From Cladopsammia gracilis (taxonomy: Eukaryota; Cnidaria; Anthozoa; Scleractinia; Dendrophylliidae), in contig JAJGOT010000261.1 of assembly GCA_022457155.1 (NCBI GenBank), positions 375,001 through 439,000 of the forward strand: 64,000 nucleotides of DNA, read 5' to 3'. Positions within the stretch are counted from its first letter, which is position 1; each line of letters begins with the position of its first letter. The notes below the pieces were generated by a model. The model did no database searches and was not told where the DNA came from. It worked only from the letters and a program-made list of their open reading frames with translations. This document shows, in pieces, positions 13,001 through 23,710 of this stretch. The translations under genes were made by a program, and so were the position numbers.

Positions 13001-13710
13001 TACTCTTCTTAGTGATATTTATCTACGCAATCATCGGCATGTCTTCGTTCAAACATGTGAAACAAGGCGGCGTGTTAAACGACATTGTAAACTTCGAGAC
13101 ATTTGGTTCTTCACTGTTACTACTGTTTCGTCTGAGTACTGCCGCGGGATGGAATGACATTATGGATGCCTTGTTTCTTAAACCTCCAAATTGTGATCCT
13201 AACTACCTGAATCTTCCCAAAGGCAATTGCGGTTCCTTTGGTGCTGTTGTTTACCTGGTTAGCTACGTCATAGTTGTGTTCCTTGTCATCATCAATATGT
13301 ACATCGCCATCATCCTCGAGAACGTGAACTATGTTCGTGAGATAGAAGATTTCTGCATCACCCAGGAAAACTTCGATAGCTACTATGACTCTTGGGGGGC
13401 ATTTGTTCCCGACGGCAAACCATATCTTCCTCTCGATGATTTGTCGGATTTCGTGGCGTATCTGCAGAAACCGTTTAAACTTGCTCAACCAAACGCCGAC
13501 GTCTTGAGAGATATGAAAATTCCCGTGATGCCAGGAAAGTTTATTTACTGCTTCGACCTGTTGAAGGCGCTGGTGCGAAACGTTTTGGAAGAGCACGGTG
13601 AATCGCCCGAGATGTTCCAGAATATCACAGTGAATATGGAGGCTAGATTTAACAAATCGTTTAAACAAAGGAAGCAAACAGCGGTTGGTTTTACCAGCAC
13701 TGTTCTTTGA
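614..13710 (+). CDS. Voltage-gated sodium channel alpha subunit, 5'-partial, 16 exons
   Basis: Pore-forming subunit of a voltage-gated sodium channel of the plasma membrane. Exons read: 614-758, 906-1043, 1343-1723, 3005-3175, 3593-3940, 4266-4560, 5286-5656, 5943-6116, 7722-7832, 8212-8484, 8973-9026, 10216-10353, 10840-10953, 11233-11371, 11658-11789, 12827-13710. Junctions are GT-AG except 11372-11657 (AT-AC), and phase is kept throughout, giving about 1,288 residues. Domain I pore loop and S6, complete domains II-IV and the C-terminal tail are present; domain I S1-S5 must lie upstream of the window. The layout, the III-IV linker and the DIV pore (STAAGW) match Nav rather than Cav channels, whose filter is EEEE. 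The filter here reads D/E/A/A. Family assignment is secure; which cnidarian Nav paralogue it is cannot be told. No close polyadenylation signal follows; an AATAAA lies at 14914-14919. Confidence 0.95.
1343..4560 (+). CDS. Nav I-II linker, domain II and start of II-III linker (4 exons)
   Basis: Exon 1343-1723 carries a short I-II linker rich in Ser/Pro/Thr and domain II S1. Exon 3005-3175 carries S2-S3 and the start of S4. Exon 3593-3940 carries the rest of S4, S5, the pore loop and the start of S6; [14 protein letters not shown] is nearly identical to the vertebrate domain II filter, with Glu at codon 3845-3847. Exon 4266-4560 finishes S6 ([15 protein letters not shown]) and begins the II-III linker. 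The S4 reads FRTLRM then [10 protein letters not shown], so the two inner positions that are Lys in vertebrate channels are Ser and Asn. The start of exon 1343 could be 1345 by one alternative AG, but phase supports 1343. Confidence 0.92.
1874..2562. mobile_element. Inverted-repeat DNA element in a sodium channel intron
   Basis: The left end ATTACTCAAGCAAGTTAAGG recurs inverted at 2535-2562 as CCTTAACTTGCCTGAGTATG. The 690-bp interior has no open frame of note and contains several TCACGTGAC-type palindromes. It looks like a non-autonomous DNA transposon; the family is not recognised and no clear target duplication was found. Confidence 0.6.
5286..10353 (+). CDS. Nav II-III linker and domain III (6 exons)
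   Basis: Exon 5286-5656 carries the acidic Ser/Thr-rich II-III linker with a Cys cluster and S1. Exon 5943-6116 gives S1-S2 to S3, 7722-7832 gives S3-S4 ([18 protein letters not shown], five or more arginines at every third position), and 8212-8484 gives S5 and the turret. Exon 8973-9026 is only 18 codons and holds the filter ([10 protein letters not shown]), with Ala at codon 8982-8984 where vertebrate Nav has Lys. Exon 10216-10353 gives S6 ([15 protein letters not shown]). The 54-bp exon is easy to miss in automated annotation. All junctions in this block are phase 0; the split codon lies at the preceding junction, 4560/5286. Confidence 0.93.
6428..6597. mobile_element. Hairpin MITE, family A, full copy
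   Basis: Two arms of about 50 bases face each other: GTTCCAAAATGGCGGCCAAT at the left and its inverted partner ending in GTCGCCATTTTGAAATAAG at the right, with TGTTAATTA / TTAACATGCAT further in. Non-coding, in the intron between domain III S3 and S4. Confidence 0.6.
9376..9522. mobile_element. Short MITE with GTGGATAG inverted repeats
   Basis: Terminal arms GCCCCGGTTGTTCAAAAGG and CCTTTTGAACAACCGGGGC are inverted copies of each other, each followed by GTGGATAGYGC. The 147-bp element lies in a sodium channel intron and has no coding potential. Confidence 0.75.
9742..10189. mobile_element. Non-autonomous inverted-repeat element in a sodium channel intron
   Basis: The left end TAATTGCAATAACGATGTCA and the right end TGACAACGTTATTGCAGTTA are inverted copies. 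The similarity continues inward through A-rich spacer to GAATTAATTAG / CTAATTAATTC, about 85 bases per arm. The interior is non-coding. It ends about 26 bases before the exon at 10216, so its right arm lies next to that exon's acceptor. Confidence 0.65.
10694..10735. repeat. TCC trinucleotide microsatellite
   Basis: Run of (TCC)n with interruptions, in the sodium channel intron before the III-IV linker exon. Confidence 0.85.
10840..10953 (+). CDS. Nav III-IV linker (fast-inactivation gate region)
   Basis: This 38-codon exon encodes the cytoplasmic III-IV linker that in vertebrate channels carries the IFM inactivation particle. Aligning DSQRKWV with vertebrate EEQKKYY places Met-Leu-Leu (codons 10864-10872) at the IFM position. 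Basic residues follow (KKPP near the end), as in the family. The acceptor ends at 10839 and the donor GTACTG starts at 10954. The hydrophobic triplet suggests some form of inactivation latch survives, but that is inference. Confidence 0.88.
11107..11180. repeat. GAAT/GAGT tetranucleotide microsatellite
   Basis: Alternating GAATGAATGAGT units in a short intron of the sodium channel gene. Confidence 0.85.
11233..11789 (+). CDS. Nav domain IV S1-S3 (exons 11233-11371 and 11658-11789)
   Basis: The first exon encodes S1 ([18 protein letters not shown]) after a conserved linker end ([16 protein letters not shown]). The second encodes S2-S3 ([31 protein letters not shown]). Joining them across an AT-AC intron gives VSNVLRMSNFVF, which aligns without gaps to vertebrate VTTILSRINLVF; any GT donor in this stretch would lose that segment. 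The downstream donor GTATGC begins at 11790, leaving one base of a split codon completed by the final exon. Confidence 0.9.
11372..11657 (+). other. U12-type AT-AC intron in the sodium channel gene
   Basis: The intron starts with ATATCCTTTT, the consensus 5' site of minor-spliceosome AT-AC introns. It ends with TTTTCCTTGAC (11637-11647), which matches the U12 branch-point consensus, followed 10 bases later by the terminal AC at 11656-11657. The exons it joins restore both frame and homology. AT-AC introns are known in vertebrate voltage-gated sodium channel genes, so this may be an ancient position. Whether the position is exactly homologous needs an alignment of gene structures. Confidence 0.9.
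12827..13710 (+). CDS. Nav final exon: domain IV S4-S6 and C-terminal tail
   Basis: Encodes S4 ([21 protein letters not shown] up to the S4-S5 linker; arginine every third residue), S5, the pore loop (FRLSTAAGW, filter Ala at codon 13144-13146), S6 ([12 protein letters not shown]) and an EF-hand-like C-terminal region ([16 protein letters not shown]). The protein stops soon after [11 protein letters not shown], so the IQ calmodulin-binding motif found further along in vertebrate channels is absent. The last residues are STVL, which fit a class I PDZ ligand. The acceptor AG is at 12825-12826 and the TGA stop at 13708-13710. Confidence 0.94.
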
Positions 13711-14133
13711 GTATTGTTTTTGAGAAGTAATAAGATTTATCCTGTGAACAAGTCTCCTGGTTGGGGTTGGAGCGAAAAGAGGGAGGGGCGAAAAAGCCGA
13801 TGGACAAAGATTTGATGCAGTTATTCCAGTTATCCAGATTCTAATGTGGCCTCTGATTGGTCAGATCAATAATTGTTGTAAAGTTTGACAAGTTTGTGAT
13901 AATTTCGAGAGGTCTTGAAAGCCGCCGACACGAGACGTAAAATTCAATACACTCCTCATATACACGCCTCAATACACTGTTTCGATCCCTTACCAGGAGG
14001 CCTGTTCACTGGCCAGATGATTAATGTTTGCAAGCCAAAACTCTGTGATTGAACTTTTAGTAGATGTGATGCGAAAAGGTTCCAGAGCGAGAAAAGATTC
14101 CACCTTAAAAATGTAAATAATATTCACCCTGGC
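13711..14133. other. 3' flank of the sodium channel gene
   Basis: No coding potential seen. Probably 3' UTR and spacer; no canonical AATAAA within it. Confidence 0.5.
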
Positions 14134-14503
<370 letters not shown>

Positions 14504-14984
14504 ACTTTGTAAGCCCCGAGGTTAGGTTAGGATCTTAGAATAGGAGTAGGGTCAGGACTCTCGATAAAGGTTTACATTTTGAATTTGACATTGGTCACAG
14601 AGCCTTTTATAACTGGTGAAATATTAGTGCGCGTTATGTTCTTTGCGCTGAAATAATATTTTAAAGAGCTGGATATATATAGGTGTCTTGGCTACCAATT
14701 GTACTAATCACTGTACCGTGAAACATGCTTGTTAGGAAAGTTTTGTCCTGATGTAAAGGGAAGGGAAGGGAAAGGAGAGGCACATCGACTACAGGTTAAA
14801 AGTTTGTGTCCTCTTAATTTTTGTATGCTTAATTTTTGGGTGGTAAAATTTTCATTTGCTGCTTTGTGTAAAAAGTGGCGCGAGGTAAAACATTGTAGAA
14901 AGCCCTGTTTCTGAATAAACGTTTATATATGTGGATAATTTTCTCTCGAAAATGTCATTGTTAACAATTTTTTGAATTGTGAAA

Positions 14985-15079
14985 CAGTTGTAGTGCTCCC
15001 GCTTGCGTGATATCACCTATTTTAGCCGACACGGCAGTAAGTATCGGGCGATATTACGCACGCATTCACATTACAACTG
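14985..15079. repeat. Imperfect hairpin (small MITE-like)
   Basis: CAGTTGTAGTG with CTTGCGTGATATC at the left is mirrored by GATATTACGCACGC and CATTACAACTG at the right. Non-coding. Confidence 0.5.
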
Positions 15080-15979
15080 CTAAACGCAGTAATCGTAATA
15101 TATATAGGCTGAGCCTAACAGCGTCGCTCCCTGAACAGAAAGCCGATGATAAGCTTAATTAAAGTGAAAGGTCGTAAGCACAAGAATTAAAATTGATGAC
15201 CAGGCTATTTTTCAATTTTAGCAATTCTCAAAAACAGAGTTACGCGACCGTCTGCACAGTACATTTAGACCGCATTGATTAAAACGTATGAAGTTCCTGG
15301 AAGCAAGATTTTATCCTTGAAAACTTTTCTTTTTCCAATATAGCGGCTCCTGAGTATCCCTTACTATCCCTGTCTTGAGTAGCAAACCGCGAAAAAATGC
15401 AGGGAAATCACGACTGTAATTTGAAATGGTTTTCTCCGCTAAACACAGCAAAACATCGAAGTGTTTACCAAGCTGACGTGACATTCGGCCGTGTAGCCGC
15501 GCGAAAAACAAAGCCTCGCTTTGGTTTCAAATTGCTAAGATCCCGGATGTTGTGTGGCATCATACGCGCATGTTTTGCGACGTCATACGCGCCCGCGAGT
15601 TAGCATTGCCACCCACGCACCGACGCACCAACACACATGTCACGAACGCGCGCCCGCTAAACTTTCGAATTCCGCAAGCTATGACCATGAAAAATGACGG
15701 GCATAGGTTCTATGAGGATGGGGCTCCGCAGCGGGCTTTCGGCCCGCGTGAGCTCCGCTGATAACTGAAATGATTATGCTCTTGAGCCATCGTCACTACA
15801 TCATTGTATGTTTTTACCAACAGCGTAGGTATTTCGTTTGGTATAAAGTACATGTATAAACCACACACAACTCACAACCGACTCGCTCTGACAAAGGGCC
15901 AATGCTCTAAAAGTCAGCATTTCAATCTCTTTAAGAAGGCCAGTTAACTTAATCACAGTTATTACCTGGATATGTTATG

Positions 15980-15981
<2 letters not shown>
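15080..15981. other. Spacer without recognised features
   Basis: Several short open frames occur between 15311 and 15761, but none shows a recognisable domain, splice context or codon pattern. A GC-richer patch lies around 15480-15760. I see nothing that can be named. Confidence 0.4.
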
Positions 15982-16018
<37 letters not shown>

Positions 16019-16019
16019 T
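15982..16019. repeat. AATC tetranucleotide microsatellite
   Basis: Nine tandem CAAT units. Confidence 0.9.
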
Positions 16020-16104
16020 ATTGTCCAAGTATAGATAGACCTTATTAAAAATGGAAGCCGATATAGTTCCCTTGGTGTCATTAAAGGATAATAAGGTCTT
16101 GAAT

Positions 16105-16172
16105 TTTGCACATGCTAACGAGGCCAAGGTGCATTAAAAGAAGAAAAAATCGTCCGCCATTTATAAATAAGG
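16105..16172. repeat. Half copy of hairpin MITE family A
   Basis: CACATGCTAACGAGGCCAAG and GTCCGCCATTTATAAATAAG resemble the right half of the element at 6428-6597. Confidence 0.4.
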
Positions 16173-16182
16173 CCTATTATAT

Positions 16183-16868
16183 ACGATTGGTTAACAAAAA
16201 TAGACAGCAGAAACGTTTACAAAGGCTACTATAAAAATAGAAATAGATTAAGTTTCATCGCGCCTGAAAGTTAAATTTCGCCTCGCAGCGAAGCCCTCGA
16301 AACATCTAAGAAAAAAAAAGAGTCTAACAGAATCCCATTTGTAGTAACATTTCATCCAGCCCTTCGGAACATACGTCGAATCATTTTCAACAATCTGAAC
16401 ATTCTTCGTTCTTCACAACGATGCAAAGCAGCATTCGCTTCTCCTACGTGACATTTTAGTCATAGCAAAACACCGCAGACCCCCCCTCCAAACACCAGGA
16501 GCTTTCCGCTGTAACAGAAATAGGTGCAAAACGTATCCTATTATCCCAGAGGGAACCACGTTTTATACCTTTTTCTCTACAAACGAACAACAACGAATAC
16601 GTACGACACCACATCTCTTGCTCATCTAGAATCTCATATGTATGATCAACAGTGCTGTAGATCCAAAGTACAATACATAGGAGAGACTAAACGACATCTC
16701 GGCGACAGATCTGGTGAACGTTAACACAGACGCGCAATCGAAAAAGCCATTAAAAAACATCACATTGATCAGCTTATGGGACGAACAGGTGCGTTGAAAC
16801 TTAATCTATTTCTATTTTTATGGTAGCCTTTGTAAACGTTTATGCTGTCTATTTTTGTTAACCAATCG
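16183..16868 (+). mobile_element. Penelope-like retroelement relic with GIY-YIG domain and inverted arms
   Basis: Between about 16315 and 16780 the plus strand encodes, through several stops, pieces typical of cnidarian Penelope-like elements: PFVVTFHPALRNIRR, RCNRNRCKTYPIIPEGTTF and the GIY-YIG-type YIGETKRHLGDRSGER. Stops are at several places, so it is dead. The relic is bracketed by 74-base inverted arms (16183-16256 and 16795-16868), each containing AAATAGACAGCA and AAACGTTTACAAAGGCTAC in opposite orientation. Penelope-like elements often carry pseudo-LTRs in direct or inverted arrangement, which would explain the arms. The family call rests on remembered motif similarity. Confidence 0.6.
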
Positions 16869-16944
16869 TAATTAATCTTTTTATTTGAATCATTTTATAT
16901 CTTGTAACCGCTTTTTTCCATTTTTACTTAGCTCTTTGCAGCCC

Positions 16945-16974
16945 CTGATGAAGGTTAGTTTTGCCTAACCGAAA
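16945..16974 (+). ncRNA. Hammerhead-ribozyme-like core
   Basis: CTGATGA (16945-16951) and GAAA (16971-16974) flank a perfect 6-bp helix (GGTTAG / CTAACC) with a short loop, the arrangement of hammerhead core strands around helix II. One unpaired A separates CTGATGA from the helix, and helices I and III are not convincing. It lies about 170 bases after a Penelope-like relic, and such elements carry hammerhead ribozymes in their pseudo-LTRs. Probably a decayed ribozyme. Confidence 0.35.
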
Positions 16975-17039
16975 TATTGGGAAATAAAATACTCTTTATA
17001 GCTGTCCGCCTAGCACTTAATTTTATGTTTTATTCAATA

Positions 17040-17972
17040 CTGCTGATCCTGATCTACACCAAGATCCGGCTTCACTTCGCGATCGCCGGCGTGATGTTTG
17101 TCCAAGTGGTCCTTGCTTTATTTGAGAGTTACCTGTTTCTGTTATATATCACTACAGACAGATAGATAGGTAGATAGATAGATAGAATTTCAGACGCCTT
17201 TATTTCTTTATTTACAGAGGGTAACCCCATCAGTGTTTAAATGACAACTGAAAGCAGTGTGGACTACCAAATTTGTATTATCGCACTACAACTTCGCGGC
17301 AACTAAGAAAAAAGCGTTATAAATTAACTTGAAAAAAGTCTTCCTTATCTTTATTCAAATTCATTTACGTAATACGTATAAAGAAACTGGAAAAGGTTAA
17401 AATTAACGCATTTATAGCTTAGAAATCAGTCCACAATAGGACATATAAACATGCTTAAGTTGAGAGCCCTGCCCTGGATAATCCATTGATGTATTTTCCC
17501 CTCGTGTAAAAGGATTATCGATCAAGTTCAACTCATGACCGCGTCACCGAAAATAATATAATAGGCTCCGGCTCATCCTCACATTCTGTTACTGCCCCTT
17601 TAACGGGCGTAGAATTCCATCAATTCACAGTAATTATTAAGCCTCTTTAACCCTTGAAAGAACTGCAAAGATGTAACATTTTAACTCACAGAGACTGATA
17701 GTACTTTTCCTCAAGTGAATTGTTTCGGCTTCCTGATGCACAGTTCACTGTGCACACTGACTATTGAAGAGACTTTTGAAACACGATAAATAAAGCTGAA
17801 AACGTAACAGGATGGTCAAGGTCTTGTACAGTATGCAATCTTTTTTTATTGAAATGTTTTATCTAAACCACAGCAACACCATTATATTATTGGCATTGAT
17901 AGCCACAAACATGATAGTAAAGTACACTCTGAACATTGATTTCCTTTTTTGTTTCATAAAAAGAACAGTTAT
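17040..17972. other. Spacer with a GATA microsatellite
   Basis: GATA/GATT repeats at 17155-17187. Otherwise no coding potential or clear repeat structure seen. Confidence 0.4.
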
Positions 17973-18657
17973 ATGACAATAGGATCCAGACAAAACCTTG
18001 CAGAAGCAAATAGTATGGACTTACTCATGAACAACGAAGCAATAGAGTAAAAAGAATGCACTTAACTTCTAGGGGTATACATTGATGAATCCATGCATTG
18101 GGATGATCATATCAAACATGTAACTTCAAAAGCATCTAATGGCTTGCGTATGTTATATAAAACAAGGAACTTGACTAATGATATAGCCATCTTAAAATCT
18201 GTCTATAACTCACTGATACAGCCGTACTTTGACTACTGCGTTATTGTTTGGGGAAATTGTTCTAAAACACGCACAGATCGATTGCAAAAACTTCAGAACA
18301 GAGCAGCTCGAATAATAACTAGAGCAGATTACCCGGCCAGGTCTCTTGACCTCCTTGAGGAACTAAACTGGTCAAATCTAAATGAAAGACTACTGTTACA
18401 ATTGCAGATTACGATGTTCAAAGTCTTTCATAAAATAGCACCAGACTATTTACAATATTTATTTAAACTGACCTCGGAGGTACATAACTACAATCTTAGA
18501 GGCAGTAAATTTGACCTGCAACTACCTAAGCCTAAAACTAATTTCATGAAACGATCTTTTTTCCTATCGTGGTGCCATTACCTGGAATGAGCTTCCCAAT
18601 GAAATACGAGAACTCAGTAGTCTAACCGCTTTCAAAAGAGCTCTCGAAAAAAAATAG
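17973..18657 (+). pseudogene. LINE reverse transcriptase C-terminal fragment
   Basis: 3' part of a non-LTR retrotransposon polymerase: the region after the catalytic motifs, with MTIGSRQNL, then LLGVYIDESMHWDDHI, YNSLIQPYFDYCVIVWGN, LQKLQNRAARIITRAD and a C-terminal ITWNELPNEIRELSS. Two stops interrupt the first 90 bases (before LLGVYID), and an extra T in a T-run near 18560 shifts the frame before WNELPNE. It is 5'-truncated, as LINE insertions usually are. The following sequence to about 18935 (including a TA run at 18793-18820 and AATAAAGTTAATTG at the end) is probably its 3' UTR. Confidence 0.8.
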
Positions 18658-18935
18658 AATCTGGTTCTATAACATCTATGATTGTAACTTTTATGTGTTT
18701 ATAGAGGATGATTATGATGTAAGATAGTGTTTTTTATTATTATTAATCTTATTAGTATTATTTTAACCAGTATTGTGTAACAGTTTTTGCCACTATATAT
18801 ATATATATATATATATTATATATTTTTTGTTATCATTTATAATTAGATTAGATTATATTTAAGTGCACGGCATGTCTGAAAAACAGTTTTTACTGAGCCG
18901 TTTTACCGTGTTTAAATAAAGTTAATTGATATGTC
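18658..18935 (+). mobile_element. Probable 3' UTR of the LINE fragment
   Basis: Non-coding, AT-rich, contiguous with the end of the polymerase frame and ending in a polyadenylation-like TAAATAAAG. Contains a (TA)n run at 18793-18820. Confidence 0.45.
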
Positions 18936-19299
18936 TTGTATCAGCTGCTGTGCGCATATGCATAGTGATCCAGCAGAGAGGCATTGCTACTTAATTGCTT
19001 TTGACAGATCCAACAGCTGTGGTATGTCTTTACCTGAACATGCTTCCCAGCTGCTGTGTGACGTTTTTCATGCCTCTCAAGATGAGCCCTTGTACCAAAC
19101 TGCTTCTTGCATTGCTGGCATTTATAGGATTTCTCCCCGAAAATTAAATGTACTCTTTCGTGTTCCTTGTACCTTGAGAAATGACTGAAACGCTTACCAC
19201 ACTCCCTGCATATGTATTGTTTCCCCCCTTTTTGAAATATAAATACATGGTTTTTGAACCTTTCTGCGTTCACTTGGTAAAACATTTGGTGACTTGCTT

Positions 19300-19420
19300 T
19301 TTCCGACTGCTTAAGTTGAGAGCACACCGCGAGGATCACAAATTTCACTCATGTTTCTCCGCAGTTCAAATGTATGATTTTCATATATTCACACTGATTT
19401 CTTATATATTTACTATCATC
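19300..19420 (+). mobile_element. 5'-truncated SINE copy
   Basis: Shares CTTAAGTTGAGAG..CACAAATTTCACTC with the SINE at 19460-19606 but has no tRNA head. Its tail continues through CCGCAGTTCAAATGTATGAT, a tail that I associate with anthozoan SINEs. Confidence 0.5.
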
Positions 19421-19459
19421 GGGTATATTATGAATTCACAATTAAACATATATCCATGT

Positions 19460-19823
<364 letters not shown>

Positions 19824-19826
19824 CTA

Positions 19827-20711
<885 letters not shown>

Positions 20712-21091
20712 CAAACTGGCCTTTGTTTCACGGATCACTGATTAAGAATTGGGAAAGGATTGGACCCATTGTTCTGTGTATGAACAATGAGGTGGATCCG
20801 GAGCAAAGGCCAGGAAGGATATCGCGCGAAGGGATGGGTGGGTGGGCGCTTAAAAGTTATCCATAGACTCTTCCCAGCTACAAACAAGCGCCCCCACCCA
20901 ACCCAGACTCCCCCTCCGTATTTTCTGAGAACACGCCTCGAACGAGTGGCCGTGGGTTTTACGGCAAAAGAGGCCCACAGGAAGAGAATGTTTAAATTTA
21001 TAGTCTTGAATATATTAACTGGTGTGAATCCCATGCTTTCTGTCACATTCCAGCGCTTAATCCGCTTCCGTGAAACATATTGGCCAGTTTG
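20712..21091. mobile_element. Non-autonomous DNA transposon, short copy
   Basis: Begins CAAACTGGCCTTTGTTTCAC and ends GTGAAACATATTGGCCAGTTTG (inverted). Both ends are shared with the larger copy immediately downstream: about 80 bp at the left and 150 bp at the right. The interior differs. The same flank (ATAGTAGTATAT) precedes both copies. Confidence 0.8.
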
Positions 21092-21105
21092 AATAGTAGT
21101 ATATC

Positions 21106-23589
21106 CAAACTGGCCTTTGTTTCACGGATCACTGATTAAGAATTGGGCAAGGATTGGACCCATTGTTCTGTGTATGAACAATGAGGTGGATCACTCCGCA
21201 AGGCACCGGGATCGTAGTCCCGCAGCCTCCTCCCACCCAAGCGACCCATTTTCCCATATCTCACAATCCTTACTCCCAAACCTTACTCCCAAACCTTACT
21301 CCCAAACCTAACATTGCATCCCAACGCTAACATTGCATTCCTAGCTGTTCCATGTCGTGCCTGATGCAGCACAAAGCAGTTCTCTCACAACAACATGTTC
21401 ACTATCCGGGACTGATGCCACATCACAGGTCCCCAGGAGGGTTGTCAATTGGACTACCCTTTCGTGAAATGATGCGACTGCCTCCATCGGGGTTAAGTTG
21501 GGTACAATCTCCCATTGAGGCTTGGATGGCGGCTAAGAGAAACCGAAGCGAAGACGGGCGAGAGCTGGGATCCCCCCGGGGACCAGTAGAGAGCAAAAGT
21601 CCCGGCGCAACTGCAAGAGTCGGGCACAAAGAGGTTTAGATACCCCTGGGACAATTAAACTCACTGGTGGGAAAGGTGGGGAGCCCCCCCTGGGCGTGTG
21701 TTCCATAAAGAACGAAAAGAAAACAATGAATACATTAGGGAATAAACACAGAGTTCAGCTACCGCCAAACACACCAAATTAACACCATTGCCACACACAT
21801 CCTATTGACCCCTGAACTTAGTTCAGTATGCGTGTCCAGCCAAAGAAGTCGAAAGTGAAATAACTTCCACTGAACACATGTGCAGAGGTCAGCTATTATG
21901 AAACACACCTTATTGACACCTGAACCTAGTTCAGTGTTCATGCCCGACCAGACAGGCCCAAACATAAATAAGACTCTACCGAACACAGAGTTCAGCTATG
22001 GCCAACACACCTTGTTGACACCTAAACCCAGTTCAGTATTCGTGCCTGGCCAGAGAGGCCCAAAGTAAATAAATTTCCATCGAACACAGAGGTCAGCTAT
22101 GGCTAAACACACCTTATTGGCACCTGAACCTAGTTCAGTATTCGTGCCCGACCCGAGAGGTCCAAAGTAAAAGAATTTCCACTGAACACAAAGTTCAGCT
22201 GTGGCCAAACACACCTATAATTGACACCTGAACCTAGTTCAGTATTCGTGCAGGACCCGAGAGGTCCAACGTAAATGAATTTCCACTGAACACAAAGTTC
22301 AGCTATGGTCAAACACGCTTTATTGGCACCTGAACCTAGTTCAGTATTCGTGCCCGACCCGATAGGTCCAAAGTAAATGAATTTCCACCGAACAGAAAGT
22401 TCAGCTATGGCCAAACACACCTAATTGACACCTGAACCTAGTTCAGTATTCGTGCCCGACCCGAGAGGTCCAAAGTAAATGAATTTCCACCGAACACAAA
22501 GTTCAGCTATGGCCAAACACACCTAATTGACACCCGAACCTAGTTCAGTATTCGTGCCCGACCCGAGAGGTCCAAAGTAAATGAATTTCTACCGAACACA
22601 AAGTTCAGCTGTGGCCAAACACACCCAATTGACACCCGAACCTAGTTCAGTATTCGTGCCCGACCCGAGAGGTCCAAAGTAAATGAATTTCCACCGAACA
22701 CAAAGTTCAGCTATGGCCAAACACACCTTATTGGCACCCGAACCTAGTTCAGTATTCGTGCCCGACCCGAGAGGTCCAAAGTAAATGAATTTCCACCGAA
22801 CAGAAAGTTCAGCTATGGCCAAACACACCTAATTGACACCTGAACCTAGTTCAGTATTCGTGCCCGACCCGAGAGGTCCCAAGTAAATGAATTTCCACCG
22901 AACACAAAGTTCAGCTATGGCCAAACACACCTAATTGACACCTGAACCTAGTTCAGTATTCGTGCCCGACCCGAGAGGTCCAAAGTAAATGAATTTCCAC
23001 CGAACACAAAGTTCAGCTATGGCCAAACACACCTTATTGGCACCCGTACCTAGTTCAGTATTCGTGCCCGACCCAAGAGGTCCAAAGTAAATGAATTTCC
23101 ACCGAATACAAAGTTCGACTATGGCCAAACACACCTAATGGACACCTGAACCTAGTTCAACATTCGTACACGACCAGAGAGGCCCAAACATGACTAAATA
23201 ATTTCAAAATGCACTTAGCAACACCTACCATACAAACGCGAAAAACCAGTCGATGTGACGGCAACTGAATAGCGGAAAATATATTTGCCCCTGTGTTGGT
23301 AGCTTGAGGCTAAACATGTGGAGCTTGTTGCCGTAACTGAAGGGCCACTTGTTGAGGTTGTTGGGGCGGTTGAGCCGGTGGCTTTAGCGCTGAAGAACGG
23401 GAACTTGAGTCGTAACCGAAAAGTGGAACGCGCTTCGAAACGGGTGGCCGTGGGTTTTAAGGCAAAAGAGGCCCACAGGAAGAGAATGTTTAAATTTATA
23501 GTCTTGAATATATTAACTGGTGTGAATCCCATGCTTTCTGTCACATTCCAGCGCTTAATCCGCTTCCGTGAAACATATTGGCCAGTTTG
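21106..23589. mobile_element. Non-autonomous DNA transposon, long copy carrying a satellite array
   Basis: Same terminal inverted repeats as the 380-bp copy at 20712-21091, but 2.48 kb long. The interior has a GC-richer, non-repetitive part (21190-21730) and the 102-bp array (about 21738-23190). No transposase frame is visible. 21241-21330 also has short CCTTACTCCCAAA tandem units. Confidence 0.8.
21738..23190. repeat. 102-bp satellite array, about 14 units
   Basis: Units contain AAGTTCAGCTATGGCCAAAC, TGAACCTAGTTCAGTATTCG and CCCGAGAGGTCCAAAGTAAA at a spacing of 102 bp. The outer units (21738-22100) diverge more than the inner ones (22300-23050), as expected for unequal exchange. Since 102 is a multiple of three, minus-strand frames run through several units as 34-residue repeats; I do not call them genes. 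Confidence 0.95.
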
Positions 23590-23710
23590 AATAGCTTAGT
23601 AGAGGTTCGGCTGTATAATTAACATTTTATGGGTAAGCTATAAGTCTAATTTAACACAGCGTGAATACTTATCAGACAGTCACTTCAGATAATTATTTGA
23701 GACAATGAAC

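Noticed and set aside
614..13710. Calcium channel identity for the large gene
   Set aside because: A Cav filter has Glu in all four domains; here it is D/E/A/A, and linker and pore motifs match Nav channels.
15397..15761. Overlapping frames on both strands in a GC-richer patch
   Set aside because: No recognisable domain, no splice sites in keeping with an exon, and all are short.
21759..23134. Minus-strand frames with 34-residue repeats (CLAIAELCVRWKFIYFGPLG)
   Set aside because: The 102-bp satellite period is a multiple of three, so frames persist by arithmetic; stops recur between units and there is no start, signal or splice context.
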